A stretch of 64,000 nt of DNA from Sclerurus mexicanus. Taxonomy: Eukaryota; Chordata; Aves; Passeriformes; Furnariidae. The position numbers and the translations under genes are program-made. The stretch lies in NCBI GenBank assembly GCA_013396755.1, contig VWZF01002259.1:124001-188000 (forward strand), written 5' to 3'. Below, piece after piece: positions 49,901 to 61,170 of this stretch (position 1 is the first letter of the stretch; each line of letters starts with the position of its first letter). Under the pieces are notes generated by a model. It had not been told where the DNA came from, made no database searches, and saw only the letters and a program-made list of their open reading frames with translations.

Positions 49901-52352
49901 CTGTGCTCTACTGCATTGTGTGTGCCTATAGTGGGAATTTCTAATGGGCTCAGCATTGCAGCTGACAAACTGGGGACATGCTGAGAGTCACTGGTCTTCA
50001 AGCCAATGAACCAAAGACCTAAACACACCAGCTGTGCTTCACAGGCCAGTGCAGATCTATCAGCTAAGGACATTTCTTCTTTCTTTATGGACTCAGCCAC
50101 TGAACTGTATTCACTTCCCATGTCACCAGATTAAGCTAACGCTACTTTTCACAAGACATTAAAAATAGCCCAAAACAAAAACAAACCAAAAAAACCCAAC
50201 CTCAAGCTCTTTCACATTTTCATATCAGCCTGGCTGCACAGTCAAAATATGTTTAGATTCCTACTCATCTATTAGTTGCCTTTGATTACCATAGCCTCCA
50301 AAATTTCAACCCCTAACAGTACAATCAAACCTCTCAGTGACAACATTCTGCAAATGTTGCATTCTAATAATCACATCCATAGCAAAGACCCTGCTCAAAA
50401 AAGGTGAAAATTAGTACTTCTGGAAGAGAAGATACCTAGCAGGGAAGGACATGGCAAAATTGTGATATGTGATACATCTACAAATGTATCACATTCAGTG
50501 ATTCAGTGCATTATGTTTAGTATCAAAGTTATGATTACTTGCTCTCAAACTCCTCTTTTCAAGATATTTTTCATTCTCCTTTGAGGATTAAGACTGAGAT
50601 TAGAAAGCAATTTTGTAGAAAATTATCTCTCATTGGCCACTGGCTACTAGAATCATTGTAGATGGTCTGTCTTTTGTCTACTTTATTGTGGATCTTTTTG
50701 CATATAATTTCCTCACAGAATGAAGCCAATGGCTTAGAATTTTCTCACAGAATCTGTTGTTGTGGCTGTTTATAGAAAACATGACTAATCTGCTAAACAT
50801 ATTTGTGCATCTTCTTTGGATGAGATGTTGACTGTGAAATAGTTTACAGTTCAGAATCCCACATTCGGTAAAGGCCATAGAAGAGCTGATCACAAAATAT
50901 CTGTCAATCATATGCACAGACCATGGTCATCTACTTGCAAACAGTGTTTAGCTGGAACTTTTCTGTGTCCCAGTGCATTTTAAGAACAAGTTCTTAACAC
51001 ATCAAGATGTCTCAGTCCAACTATGTATATAGAGAGGTAAATATCTGGGTTTCTATTTGTGGACAGCATTGTTTTATGTTAATCAAATATAAAATAGGAT
51101 ATTTGCCTGAGACTATGTACTATTTTTATGATAATTTTCCTAGTTCAAATTAGTTTAGGCTGTATAAAAACTCTGGAATGCAGATTTAAATGGAATCTAT
51201 TGAAACAAATATTTCTTTTTTTTTTTTTCCTTTTAAAAATAATTCTGTTTTCTGGAAAGGATTTTTTTTTTAAAATTTGAAGTTTGAAGACATAAAAATT
51301 TAAATAACACTCTATTTTCCCACCCCATGCCAGATGTCTGTATAATGAGGTTGCATGACTAGGAAGGCAAACACATTCAGGGGTTGCTTTCCATTTTTTT
51401 TTCTTTTTAATATTTTTTCCTTTCTTTTCTTTTAAGTAAGGATTTGAACCCATATCTGATACCTCTAACATGGGAGTCCACATCACTGAAATCAAGATTA
51501 TTTCTGTATGTCTGTTGACAACCCTGAATGGTTTTGGATTCACCCCAAAATCAGACTAGCGGGCTACATGGGTCGTTGTTTGAAACTATTTCCCACCCAG
51601 TTCTGCTCACAAACAGCTTCACAGATGTGTTTTTCTTCCTTATTAACAAAGCTGAAAAATAATATTCTGCTTAATCCTTTGTCTACAGTTAATTATTTTG
51701 CCAAATTACAATCTCAGTAGAAAAAAAAAAAAAAGATTTGAAACTCAAATGAAGCAATGTCAAGTACACTAGGAAAGAAAAATATTTCTAAATTTAAAAT
51801 GAGGAAAGTAACTAAAAGTATTTTTGCCAGTTAACAAGCTGAGATATACAGAAGCAATATTGACTGTAGAACCCCGTAATTACTCTTGCATGCTAGTTAC
51901 ACTTTTGGAGTTCAATTTATTTGTTTTTAAATTACTTTCTTTCAGCTATCTCCTATTTTTGAAGTGTGATAATGATAATATTGGCTGACATCACAACCTG
52001 TTCAAGATAAGAATTATCTGCTGTTGCAGAAAGTGAGTTTATCTGTAGCAGACTAATTCCTCAGCCAAAGATTATGACCCATTTCAAAGTTCAGTTGAAT
52101 GCAAAATATTTAATGCTTACTGTTGATTTTTGGTTTGTGCGTGAACATTTCTGTCCTGACAAGATATGCATGAAAGACAGACTCTGCCCTAAAAGAAGAA
52201 GTCATTTTTTTTTCTTCAAATAGGTGAAAGAAATAAAAAATGAGAAGATACAGTGGTTATTTGACCATTGTGCCACAGCAGATGAAGTAGAATTAATACA
52301 TGGTGAGCAAAGCTTTCCTTAGGCTACCCACCTCATCATAAATCTGCTGAGA
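46938..52352. other. Non-coding sequence, nothing recognised
   Basis: No gene or transposon is recognised across 5.4 kb. Short A/T simple repeats occur, with a 40-bp tandem duplication at 48.7 kb and T-rich runs around 51.21-51.27 kb and 51.40-51.44 kb. Confidence 0.65.
48721..48800. repeat. 40-bp tandem duplication in (AAAAT)n sequence
   Basis: The block 48721-48760 recurs at 48761-48800 with about five differences in 40. Both carry the non-simple core GAGTGAAATAAAATAAA, so the duplication happened after the pentanucleotide-like AAAAT sequence arose. Confidence 0.9.
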
Positions 52353-52674
52353 CTTAGAATCATAGAATCATTAAGGCTGGAAAAGACCTCCAAGATCATC
52401 AAGTCCAACTTTCAACCAAATACTACCATGCTCACTAAACTATATCACAAAGTGACATGTTGATTACTTTTTTGAATACTTCTAGGGATGCTGACTCCAC
52501 CTTTCTGGGGAGCCTGCTCCAATGCCCAATCACTCTTTCAGTGAACAAATTTTCCCTAATATCCAACCTGAACTCCCCTAGTGCAACTCGAGGCAATTTC
52601 CCCTTAATCTATCACTAGTTGGCAGGGAGAAGAGACAGACCTTACCACTACCTCCTTTCATGTAGTTGTAAAGA
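52353..52674 (-). mobile_element. CR1 LINE 3' end, well-preserved terminus
   Basis: The plus strand reads TTAGAATCATAGAATCATTA, AGGCTGGAAAAGACCTCCAA, GATCATCAAGTCCAAC, the inverted form of a CR1 3' end. Further in are CTAATATCCAACCTGAACT and CCTTTCATGTAGTTGTAAAG, the last part of ORF2. The 5' part is absent. Small indels disrupt the frame. Confidence 0.94.
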
Positions 52675-55600
52675 ACAGACTTGACCTTAGACTATTGGAG
52701 AATTGAGTCCATCACCTTCATAAGAAAGAATCAATATTGAAAGTAGAATAAGAAGATGTGTTATATTCAAAGTTTACAAGCCTGTACAGTAATGGCACCA
52801 TGAGGTGTGGGAGTAGTCAGAGATTATTTATTCTCTCTTCTGTAGCATTCCTTTAATGTTAAGTGAATTTAGTGTCCTAGTGGATAATTCCAGTTTCATT
52901 GAAGCTGGCATTCATGGTTTGGGCTGTACCAGGAGTGAATTCAAATGTGTTTCAGAAACTCTTAATCTTTCACAAGATTTATGTCTTGAACCTAAAGATG
53001 ATTGTAGAAACAATACAGATAGTTTTAGACATAGGAACATTTAAACATTAAACATTTTCAGAGTACGTTTTTCTTAAAGACTTCTTCAGTTCTGACTTCT
53101 AAATCTTCTGAATAAATCCGCAGGAGTTTGTTTTACTTCACAGACTTTTATTTTAAAGATCACATTTAGTTTAAATACGTTCTGAAACAGTTGACTCGTT
53201 TCAAAGTGGATTTAAAAATTCACAGACTCATCTGCCATTCTTTGCCTTCTCAAGTAAGATAGACAAATTCAATGGGAGATCTAAAAATCAAGTTAAAAAT
53301 CCCAAATAGAAAGATTTCAGCACCCCACCTTATTAAACTTTTGAGATATATCTGATTTAGATTATAAATGTGCCCTTAAATCCTGTCAAATAATCACATC
53401 TATAAATCCTACTGTCATATTTAAATATGCTACAATGTATAAATCCCTTTCAAGTTTTATGTCTCTGATTTCCCCCCAAAGGGAAGATTTAGTAAAGACC
53501 TCTGAGTTCATATTGAGTTCAACCAGATGGCACGTTTCATGTGACTACATCAACTATGATAATTTCTCGCAGGGAACTTCAAGACAACCCAAGTATCTCA
53601 TAAGTGCCTTGACACAGCTCAAAATTGAGTGTTCATGTTTGAATGTTCTGATTAGGAACAGTACAGAAAAAGACAAACATACGGTATTTTAAACTGATGC
53701 ATAGCAGTAAACATATTTCTGTTGCTCTTGAATTTTATTCCATGAATCTCCAAGATGGATAAGGAATTAAAGTCAGAATTTTCCTCTAAGACTTAGTCTA
53801 AACTCAGATCCAGAGTTCGCCATAAAACTATTTGACTTCCATTCTTCAGTGTCCCTAATTTAAATAAGAATCATCACAGTGAAATTATTTGCCTTTCAAA
53901 CTAAGGTGCCTCTGTATTTTAACCAATATGAGTGCTTTTAAGACACTAGAAAGAGTAAATTATGTGCAGTGAAGAGCAGATCAAAAGATCTAGCTGGTCT
54001 TACAAAACTGAGGAACTATGTGATGCATTTTGAAGTCCCATTTAGTCCACTTGCAAAATCTCTGAGTATATGGTTTTCTGTATTTTTATACATTATTATA
54101 TCTATTTTTATACATCTGCCAATGTCTGAAAGTTCTGTTTTGTATTACTATAAAATTGCCTAGTTACTTGTGCCTTACTGATCTCATTAGTGTAAGAGAC
54201 ATTGCAGATGCTTCGTGTCTCCTTATAAATTCAGATAAAGCTAAAGGGGACTGACTCAATCCCAAATACTGAATAGCTTCCAATTGTAAGTAGTGAAGTG
54301 TCAAAAGGAACTAAACTGACCACAGTTTTCCATATTGGATGAGCCCATGGAGTATGTGCATGATAGAGTATCATGAAATCATAGGAATGTGGATGTAAAA
54401 TCTAGATGATTTTCCTATGTAACCAAGTTAAAAAAAAACAAACCAGATGTGCTGTTACAAAATATATAGCACAGCTGTGGAACTCAGCACCACAGAAACT
54501 TATGCCAGTAGTTAGTGTTGAAAAAAAAAAATTGAAAAAGCAATTAAATTCATAAGAAAAGGAATCTTTCCAGATCTAATAAACAAAAGATAGCACTAGC
54601 TATCTAGCTATTCAAGCTACAGATTATTTGAAATCACTAGGAAAATAAACTTTGAAACCCTTGTCATATACGTGTTTTATCCTCAGACTCTTTTTCAATT
54701 GCTTGTCATTTGACACAGTAAAACAAAATTCACAAATATACAAACTTCTGATCTTGTTTTAAAAGGAGATTTCTGTGCTCTCACATTTTAGTCACTTCCC
54801 TCACGCCATTTTCCTAGTGACTTGGAGGAAGAAAGTCCAACAATTCTACAATCTGCATGATTGTATAGTGTCAGATTAAAAACTTTTAATAAATTTGTGC
54901 TTCTATTCATTTTTATGTATTTAATATCATAGGGAGTCCCCTAGGGCGGCTAGTCAGAACTTTACAAACTGTGAACAAGACTGTGCAAGGCAGCAATAAG
55001 CCTTTCACAAGATACTTAAATGCATTTCAGAAGTTTTAAGGATTTTGAAATTTTATTCTCTCTCATGTCAAAGAGGTGAGTACTCAGGCTAAATGGGCAG
55101 TACTAACATGGAGTTCATCCTAGAGAGATAGGGAAAAAAGTAGATCCAGTTGTCTTTGTCAAACATCATCAGGGCTGGAAGTTTGCATTCAGAAATTCAA
55201 GTCTTGCAGGTTCAACATTTAGTTTGAAGCTTTTAGCTGATTATCTCAGCTGAAGACTTTGTGAGGCTCTTAACGGAACGTAGAATAGTATTGTCAAATC
55301 CAAATTTACATCTTTTTCTCACAAAACAAGGAATAATATGTGCACTACTCCAGAACTGATTTTTGCTTATTTTCTATGTTCTTGCTGTTACATTCAATGG
55401 GATGCAATTTAACAAAAGTATTGTATCATTTTTTGGTCCATTGATTTTCCATACCTTTTTTTTCAATTGTGCAAGCAATAAAGATGATTCTTCCATTAAA
55501 AGAGGGCAGTGTGAAGATAATTGTAACAGTTTAACATTGATGAAACAGCCTTGTTCTCTGACCTGCTCAAGTTAACTCTTCTGCTGCCTCTTGTACCACT

Positions 55601-57409
55601 CTGGAAGTTTTCCTTTTCTAGTACAACTGTTAAGTAGTTAAAGCCTAAAAAAACCCCACCATTCCTAGTGAAATGGAAAAAGGCTCTACTAGAAAAAGGG
55701 ATTTTTTTTTTCTCTATAAATATATACAAGAAAAAATAAGATTTCTTCTGGGACAAAGCCACTAAACAATTCCAAGTTAAATGAATATTTAGAGGTACTT
55801 TAAATTACTTGCTCTGCCTATAGGAAACAGGATTGCAACTTTTGGAACAGTTTATTTGTCTGTGACTGCAGCTTTCAGCTAAAGGACATTTATTTTCTAA
55901 TCAGACTGCTTTTTAAATAATTTTTCTTTTTATCTTCTACTCTAACTAGAAACCCATTTCCACACTAGGAAATTTTCTCATGGCAAGCCTAATGAGGCTG
56001 CCACTGAAGCACAGACAAACTCTTCTTTAGGAGATCTTTTGGATAAAAGAATCCTCTGCTCTGTTGGCTGCCTGATTATACTCAGATTAGATAAAGCCAA
56101 TTAAGCACTTACCACTTAGCAAAATGAATATCTAACCAGTTATGTGGAACTTATTAGAGGAAGTCAAAGGGCGACTTCAGTAAACAATCTATAAGTATAC
56201 TTGAATCAAATCAAATCTGAAATATGCAATATAGATATAAAATAGGGAAAAACAAGACAAAATCACTATAGTTCTGCTAACTAAATTCATATTTACTGTT
56301 TGATTTATTAAATATAGCCTTGAGGGAAACTTCAAAGATATTTATTTATTTCCATGTGTAGTCTGTATATATTCTTTTCAAAACTTTTTGGCTATATTTG
56401 GTTAATGCCAAAATAATAGAATTTTAATATACAAATTGCTCATGTATCAAGTTTATATCAGTTCTAATTATTGCATTACTATTGTTATGTTACCATGACA
56501 ACACCTTCTTTTATGGTACTAATAAAAACAAGAAATCCAAATTTTCTCACTTATCTACAACATTAGTTTTACCCTTCCATTAACTAAATCAAAAATATTA
56601 ATGTAGTCCTTGCAGATAAGAATATCGATTGTAGACATCAGCGCATCCACAGTGTTTTCATTCATGCCAAGCATATTTTGTAGACCCAGTTTTCAATAAG
56701 CTCTATTTCTGCAGAGGATAGAGGACTGTGTGAGCTATAAGTACATATCATAAAAATAACCATCAGAAAAAAATAATGTGTTCTCCTACATTTTTTTTTT
56801 TGGAAGACAAGGTTTTGATAAGACACCATCCAAACTTGTTAGCAGTAATCATGTTTTCTTGACAGCTGTTCCTTCTTGAAGTCATGAGATCGAAGTACAA
56901 GAGAAGATTTCAATGTTCTCTGAGTTGTCTGCAAATATGTACAGAAACCCTACAGCTCTTATTTTCCACTTTTCTTCCTTCATGCATGCATGATGATGTC
57001 TGCTTTCACACAAAGATTTCTAAAAGTCATTATCCAGTTTGAAATGATGTCGTAATTTTACATCTTATATTCACAGTCATTGAATTCTCATTTCTCTTGC
57101 TTTCTAGAGATTTCTGTTGTACTGTGAACTTCCAAGGATACTTGTGCAAATCATTATAGTCTCCAAGGATCAGGGAGATGCTGGGAGGGTGTGCAAACAC
57201 ACTAACAGAAAAAAAAAAAAAAAGAAAAAGAAAAGAAAAAAGCAAGTAAAAGAAAAAAAAGTAGCTATTAAGTAGTCTTCAGGCCTTGTCACTGAAAGTG
57301 TGTGTTTAGGTATCACCTGGTGACAAGAGAAATCTCAGATACCTTGAGGAGATAAAAAAGATTAAGTCTATTTTTTTTGCCTTCTTCCTTACAACCTTAC
57401 AGTATTCTA
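52675..57409. other. Non-coding sequence, nothing recognised
   Basis: No exon, RNA gene or transposon is recognised. An A/G-rich tract lies at 57205-57260. The stretch 55.9-56.2 kb is AT-rich and complex, with no known element recognised. Confidence 0.65.
57205..57260. repeat. A/G-rich low-complexity tract
   Basis: Long A runs with interspersed G, about 55 bp, form a nearly pure purine strand. Confidence 0.88.
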
Positions 57410-58095
57410 AATCACAATCATAGAACTCCTTAGGTTTGGAAAAACCCTCTAAGATCATCAAGTCCAACTGTTAATCCCAGCACTGACAAGCCCACCCCTT
57501 AACCATGTCTCCAGGTGCCACATATACATGTTTTTAAATAGGAAGGAACAGGAATGGTGACTCCAACACTTCCCTGGGATCCTGTTCCAATGCTTGACAA
57601 ATCTCTAGTGAAGATGTTTTTCTTTATATCCAAACTAAACCTCCTTTGGTGCAACATGAGGCCATTTCCTCTTGTCCTATCATTTATTGTTTGGGAGATG
57701 AGACCAACCCCCACCTAGCTACCTTTGAACTCCTTTCACATAGTTGTAGACAGTGATGAGGTCCCTCCTAAGTCTCCTTTCCTTCAGGTTAAACATCCTC
57801 AGCTCCCTCAGCCACTCCTCATCAAACTTGTGCTCTAGACACTTTCTGAGCTCTGTTGCCCTTCTCTGGACATGCTCCAGCAGCTTAATGTCTTTCTTGT
57901 TGTGAGAAGCCCAAAACCGAACACTTGATTTGAAGTGCAGCCTCACCAGTGCTAAGTTCATGGAGACAACTGTTGCCCTGGTCCTGCTGGACACATTATT
58001 TCTGATAGAAGCCATGATGTCATTGACCTTCTTGGCCACCCAGGCACATTGCTGGACAGTATTCAGCTGTCTGTCAACCAACATCCCCAAAGGGT
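57410..58095 (-). mobile_element. CR1 LINE, ORF2 C-terminus with a long surviving frame
   Basis: About 685 bp of CR1 in minus orientation. The 3' terminus appears on the plus strand as AATCACAATCATAGAACTCC, followed by TCTAAGATCATCAAGTCCAA. From about 58092 down to 57719 one frame stays open for roughly 125 codons and carries CR1 ORF2 motifs: GMLVDRQLN, VAKKVNDIMASIRNN, KKDIKLLEHVQRRATEL, RRLRRDLITVYNYVKG. It then shifts to another frame for GVGLISQTINDRTRGNGL (57714 downward), so one frameshift breaks it near 57717. It lacks the catalytic reverse-transcriptase core and endonuclease and is non-functional. Open sequence upstream of 58095 is not CR1. Confidence 0.94.
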
Positions 58096-60010
58096 ATATG
58101 ACTTTTCTTCTCAGTTGAAATGGTAATTTTCTACTTACCAGTTGTGCATAGTTTTTTTTGTATGTAAAACTGTTGAAGAGACAATAAAAGTGTGGAAGAG
58201 ACACCTTCAATCATGAAGAACGAGGGGTATACTTTGACAAATTTTCCAGCAAAAGGTTCAAGAGAACATGTGCTCTGAAATGTGCATTTGCCAGCACTGA
58301 AATCAGCATGGTTAACCTTGCTCAACAATTTCCTTCCAGGCTGGCTACAGATTTTGGTATCACATGGAATTATTTTTGAAACCAACTGAAGTACCTACAC
58401 ATCCTGTACCACCTTGTTCTGGAGCTGTCTGTGTTCTTACCAGTCATTTTGCGTCACACAGCCCCAGTCTGAATTTAATCATTCCCTATAGCTAAAACCA
58501 TACGGCAATTTTGTAATTCTCTGACTGTGCTAGCTTATGGGCTTGAAGTCTGGTTCATTATATGGCAAAGCAGAAATTCCCATATTCAGGAAGAAACAAA
58601 AAATAAAGGGATAATCCAGGTCCTGACAATGACTGAATAAAAGAATAAAGGCTGTAGCCTATGTAAACAGACATCTGAACTCAGGAATTTTGTCCACAGT
58701 TTTTTGCCCTGATTGCTGAACCTAATCTGTCCCAGAGCCCATCAATGTCTACAGTTATTAACAAAGCATTATATGTGTAATAGTCTAAAAAATGTTTATT
58801 GAAGAATCCACCAGGGCTTTGTTTTAATCAGTTCTTTTGGTATTTAAGTAATCTTTTCTATTAAAGCACCTGACTGCATGTGACAGAGCTTGACTTATGC
58901 TTAAATGACATCCCAATGAGAAATACTAAATGAGCTGTGATTCCATTTATAAAAGAATGCATAAATAAACATACTTTGAAAAAAATGAATCAAAGGAATA
59001 TGAAGAAAAATAAATCCCAAAGTCTCACCCTAACAGGTTGCTAGTGAAACACACTTTTTCTTTGACAACCAAATTAAAATTCATCTCTTTCATTAAGAAC
59101 ATTTAAATGCAGTACAGTTACACTCCATTTAAATCAGTGTAACTAAGACTGGGTTTTGATCTTCTGTATCTTGACTGCTCTTCAGATAGGTATAATCAAA
59201 GATGTCCAGAGAAAAAGAGCTGTGGTTAATACCATCAATATTGACAACAATTTTTTACTTACTGCAGCACTCAAATATTCTCATTATACATTTCCATGCT
59301 TCTTTATAGTACAGCACATTTTCAAAAGAAGATATATTTTTCTAGTACTATAATTATGAGCAAGTTGAAGTAGAATATATGTGAAAATAAAAACAAGATC
59401 ACACAAGGGAACAGAGTTACAGGGTTAATCAATCTGGTTGCCTTGACATGCTAAAAAGGAATGTGAAAGAAGAGACAGAGGGGTGCAAGTGACAGGTTTT
59501 TGTTGTTAATGTATTCATCCTGCTCTATACATTAGTGCACATTCATAATGGTAGGTTTATGGACATATTTATCTTACAGATTTTTTTTTCTAAAAAGCAC
59601 ACGTTAAGAAGTCTGTCAACTCAATGAAATGATATATTTACTCTCAAACCAGTACAAATTTGGATCAGAGCAGGATATGCATTGATAAAGTGTCTTGAGA
59701 CTCACTTCTTAAGCCTGGCAGATATATATTGAAAACTTGTATAATTCATATGAACCAGATTACTTCCACTTTTTTTAGCAGTTATATATCCTATTAGACC
59801 AAAATACCTGAATTTTCTAAAGTAGTTGTCTTGACAAGACCAAAATTATATGGCATAAAGTTAAGAGAAGCAGTTGATAAACCAGATGGTTGTGCCTCCA
59901 GTCAGAAGGAACTGTCAGGCTAGAGAAATAGTCTGAAAAGAACTAAGTTAAATCCTGGCCATGAGGATTATCAGCCTTCTGTACCAGCTGAGGCTGAGGA
60001 CCAACCAGAA
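58096..60010. other. Non-coding sequence, nothing recognised
   Basis: No gene or transposon is recognised between the two CR1 copies. Confidence 0.65.
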
Positions 60011-60480
60011 TCATGAAATCACAGAATCACAGAATTGCTGAGTTGGCAGGGACCCACAAGGGTCATCAGGTCCAACTCCTGGCCATGCATAGGACCGTTC
60101 CCAAGAGACATCATGAGCCTGAAAGTATTATCCAAACACTTCTTGAACTCTGTTAAGGCTTGGTGCTGTGATCACTTCCCTGGGGAGCCTGTTTCAGTGC
60201 CCAACCACCCTCTGGGTGGAACCTTTTTCTAATATCCAACCTAAACCTTCCCTGACACAACTTCAGGGCGTTCCCTCGGGTCCTGTCACTGGTCACCACA
60301 GAGAAGAGATCAGTGCCTGCCCCTCCTCTTCCCCTCACAAGGAAGCTGTAGATGGCAATGAGGTCTCCCTTCAGTCTCCTCTTCTCCAGGCTGAACAGAC
60401 CCTTCACCATCTTAATTGCGCTCCTTTGGATGCTCTCTAATAGCTTGATGTCTTTCTCATATTGCTCCAAAGCAGCTTGA
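60011..60480 (-). mobile_element. CR1 LINE, ORF2 C-terminus plus 3' UTR
   Basis: In minus orientation a frame reads YEKDIKLLESIQRSAIKMVK, SLEKRRLKGDLIAIYSFL and SDRTRGNALKLCQGRFRLDI, the C-terminal tail of CR1 ORF2, with an in-frame deletion of about 15 residues after MVKGL. The 3' terminus, on the plus strand TCACAGAATCACAGAATTGC, belongs to another subfamily than that at 57.4 kb. A gap of about 20 bp separates it from the next CR1, which runs the opposite way. Confidence 0.93.
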
Positions 60481-60502
60481 CAGAGATGGACTCAGCACTT
60501 GC

Positions 60503-61170
60503 TGGACAAGAACTTGAACGCAAGCTGTCAGTGTCCCCTTGTGACAATGACATCAGCTTTCTGGAGTATATTAGGCTGAAAACTGAGAGCAGGTTGAGTG
60601 AGGTGTTTCTTCCCCTCTGCTAGAGGCCCTGATAAGACACACCTGGAGTGCTTTGTCAGATTCTGAGCTTTCCTGTACAAGACAGACACAGACATAGGGG
60701 ATCAAGTCTAGCAAAGGGAAACAAGGATGATTTAGAGATTGGAGCATCTTTTGTATCGGGAGAGACTGAGAACTGCAGTTGTTGAACCTGGAGAAAACTC
60801 AGAAGGAATGCAAACATATGTATAGATACTAATGGGAAGGAATAAAGAAGACGCAGTCAGAACCTTCTCAGTGGTGCCAAATGAGTGAATAGAAGTGAAT
60901 GGGTAAAATTTGAAATACCAAAAATTCCAGTTAAACATGATAATTTTTTTTTTTTAGTTAGTTGGTTGGTTGGCTGGTTGGCTGGTTGGTTGGTTGGTGG
61001 GTTGGTTAGAGAATTTTTAAGTGAAAATGATCAACACTTGGCCAGAGATGATGTGAAGTTTCCATTCTAAGAAAAACTCAAAGCATGACTGAACACTGCA
61101 CTGAGCAACTTAACTGACCTTGCTGTTTCCAGAGGTGCCTGTCTGTCCCATTCATTCTGTGATTCTATGA
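60503..61170 (+). mobile_element. CR1 LINE, diverged, interrupted by a microsatellite
   Basis: A diverged CR1 in plus orientation: ACACACCTGGAGTGCTTTGT, GTTGTTGAACCTGGAGAAAA, ACCTTCTCAGTGGTGCC, AATTCCAGTTAAACATGA, then, after a TTGG-type repeat, GATCAACACTTGGCCAGAGA and the terminus CATTCATTCTGTGATTCTAT. CR1 consensus expects the last two parts to be nearly adjacent, so the simple repeat grew or landed inside the copy. The frame is fully degraded. Its 5' end lies about 20 bp from the 5' end of the minus-strand CR1 at 60011-60480. Confidence 0.85.
60944..61010. repeat. T12 plus (TTGG)n tetranucleotide microsatellite
   Basis: Twelve T are followed by about twelve GTTG/GCTG-type tetramers with C and G interruptions. 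It lies within the CR1 copy at 60503-61170. Translation gives a Trp/Gly/Leu/Val repeat of no coding meaning. Confidence 0.95.
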
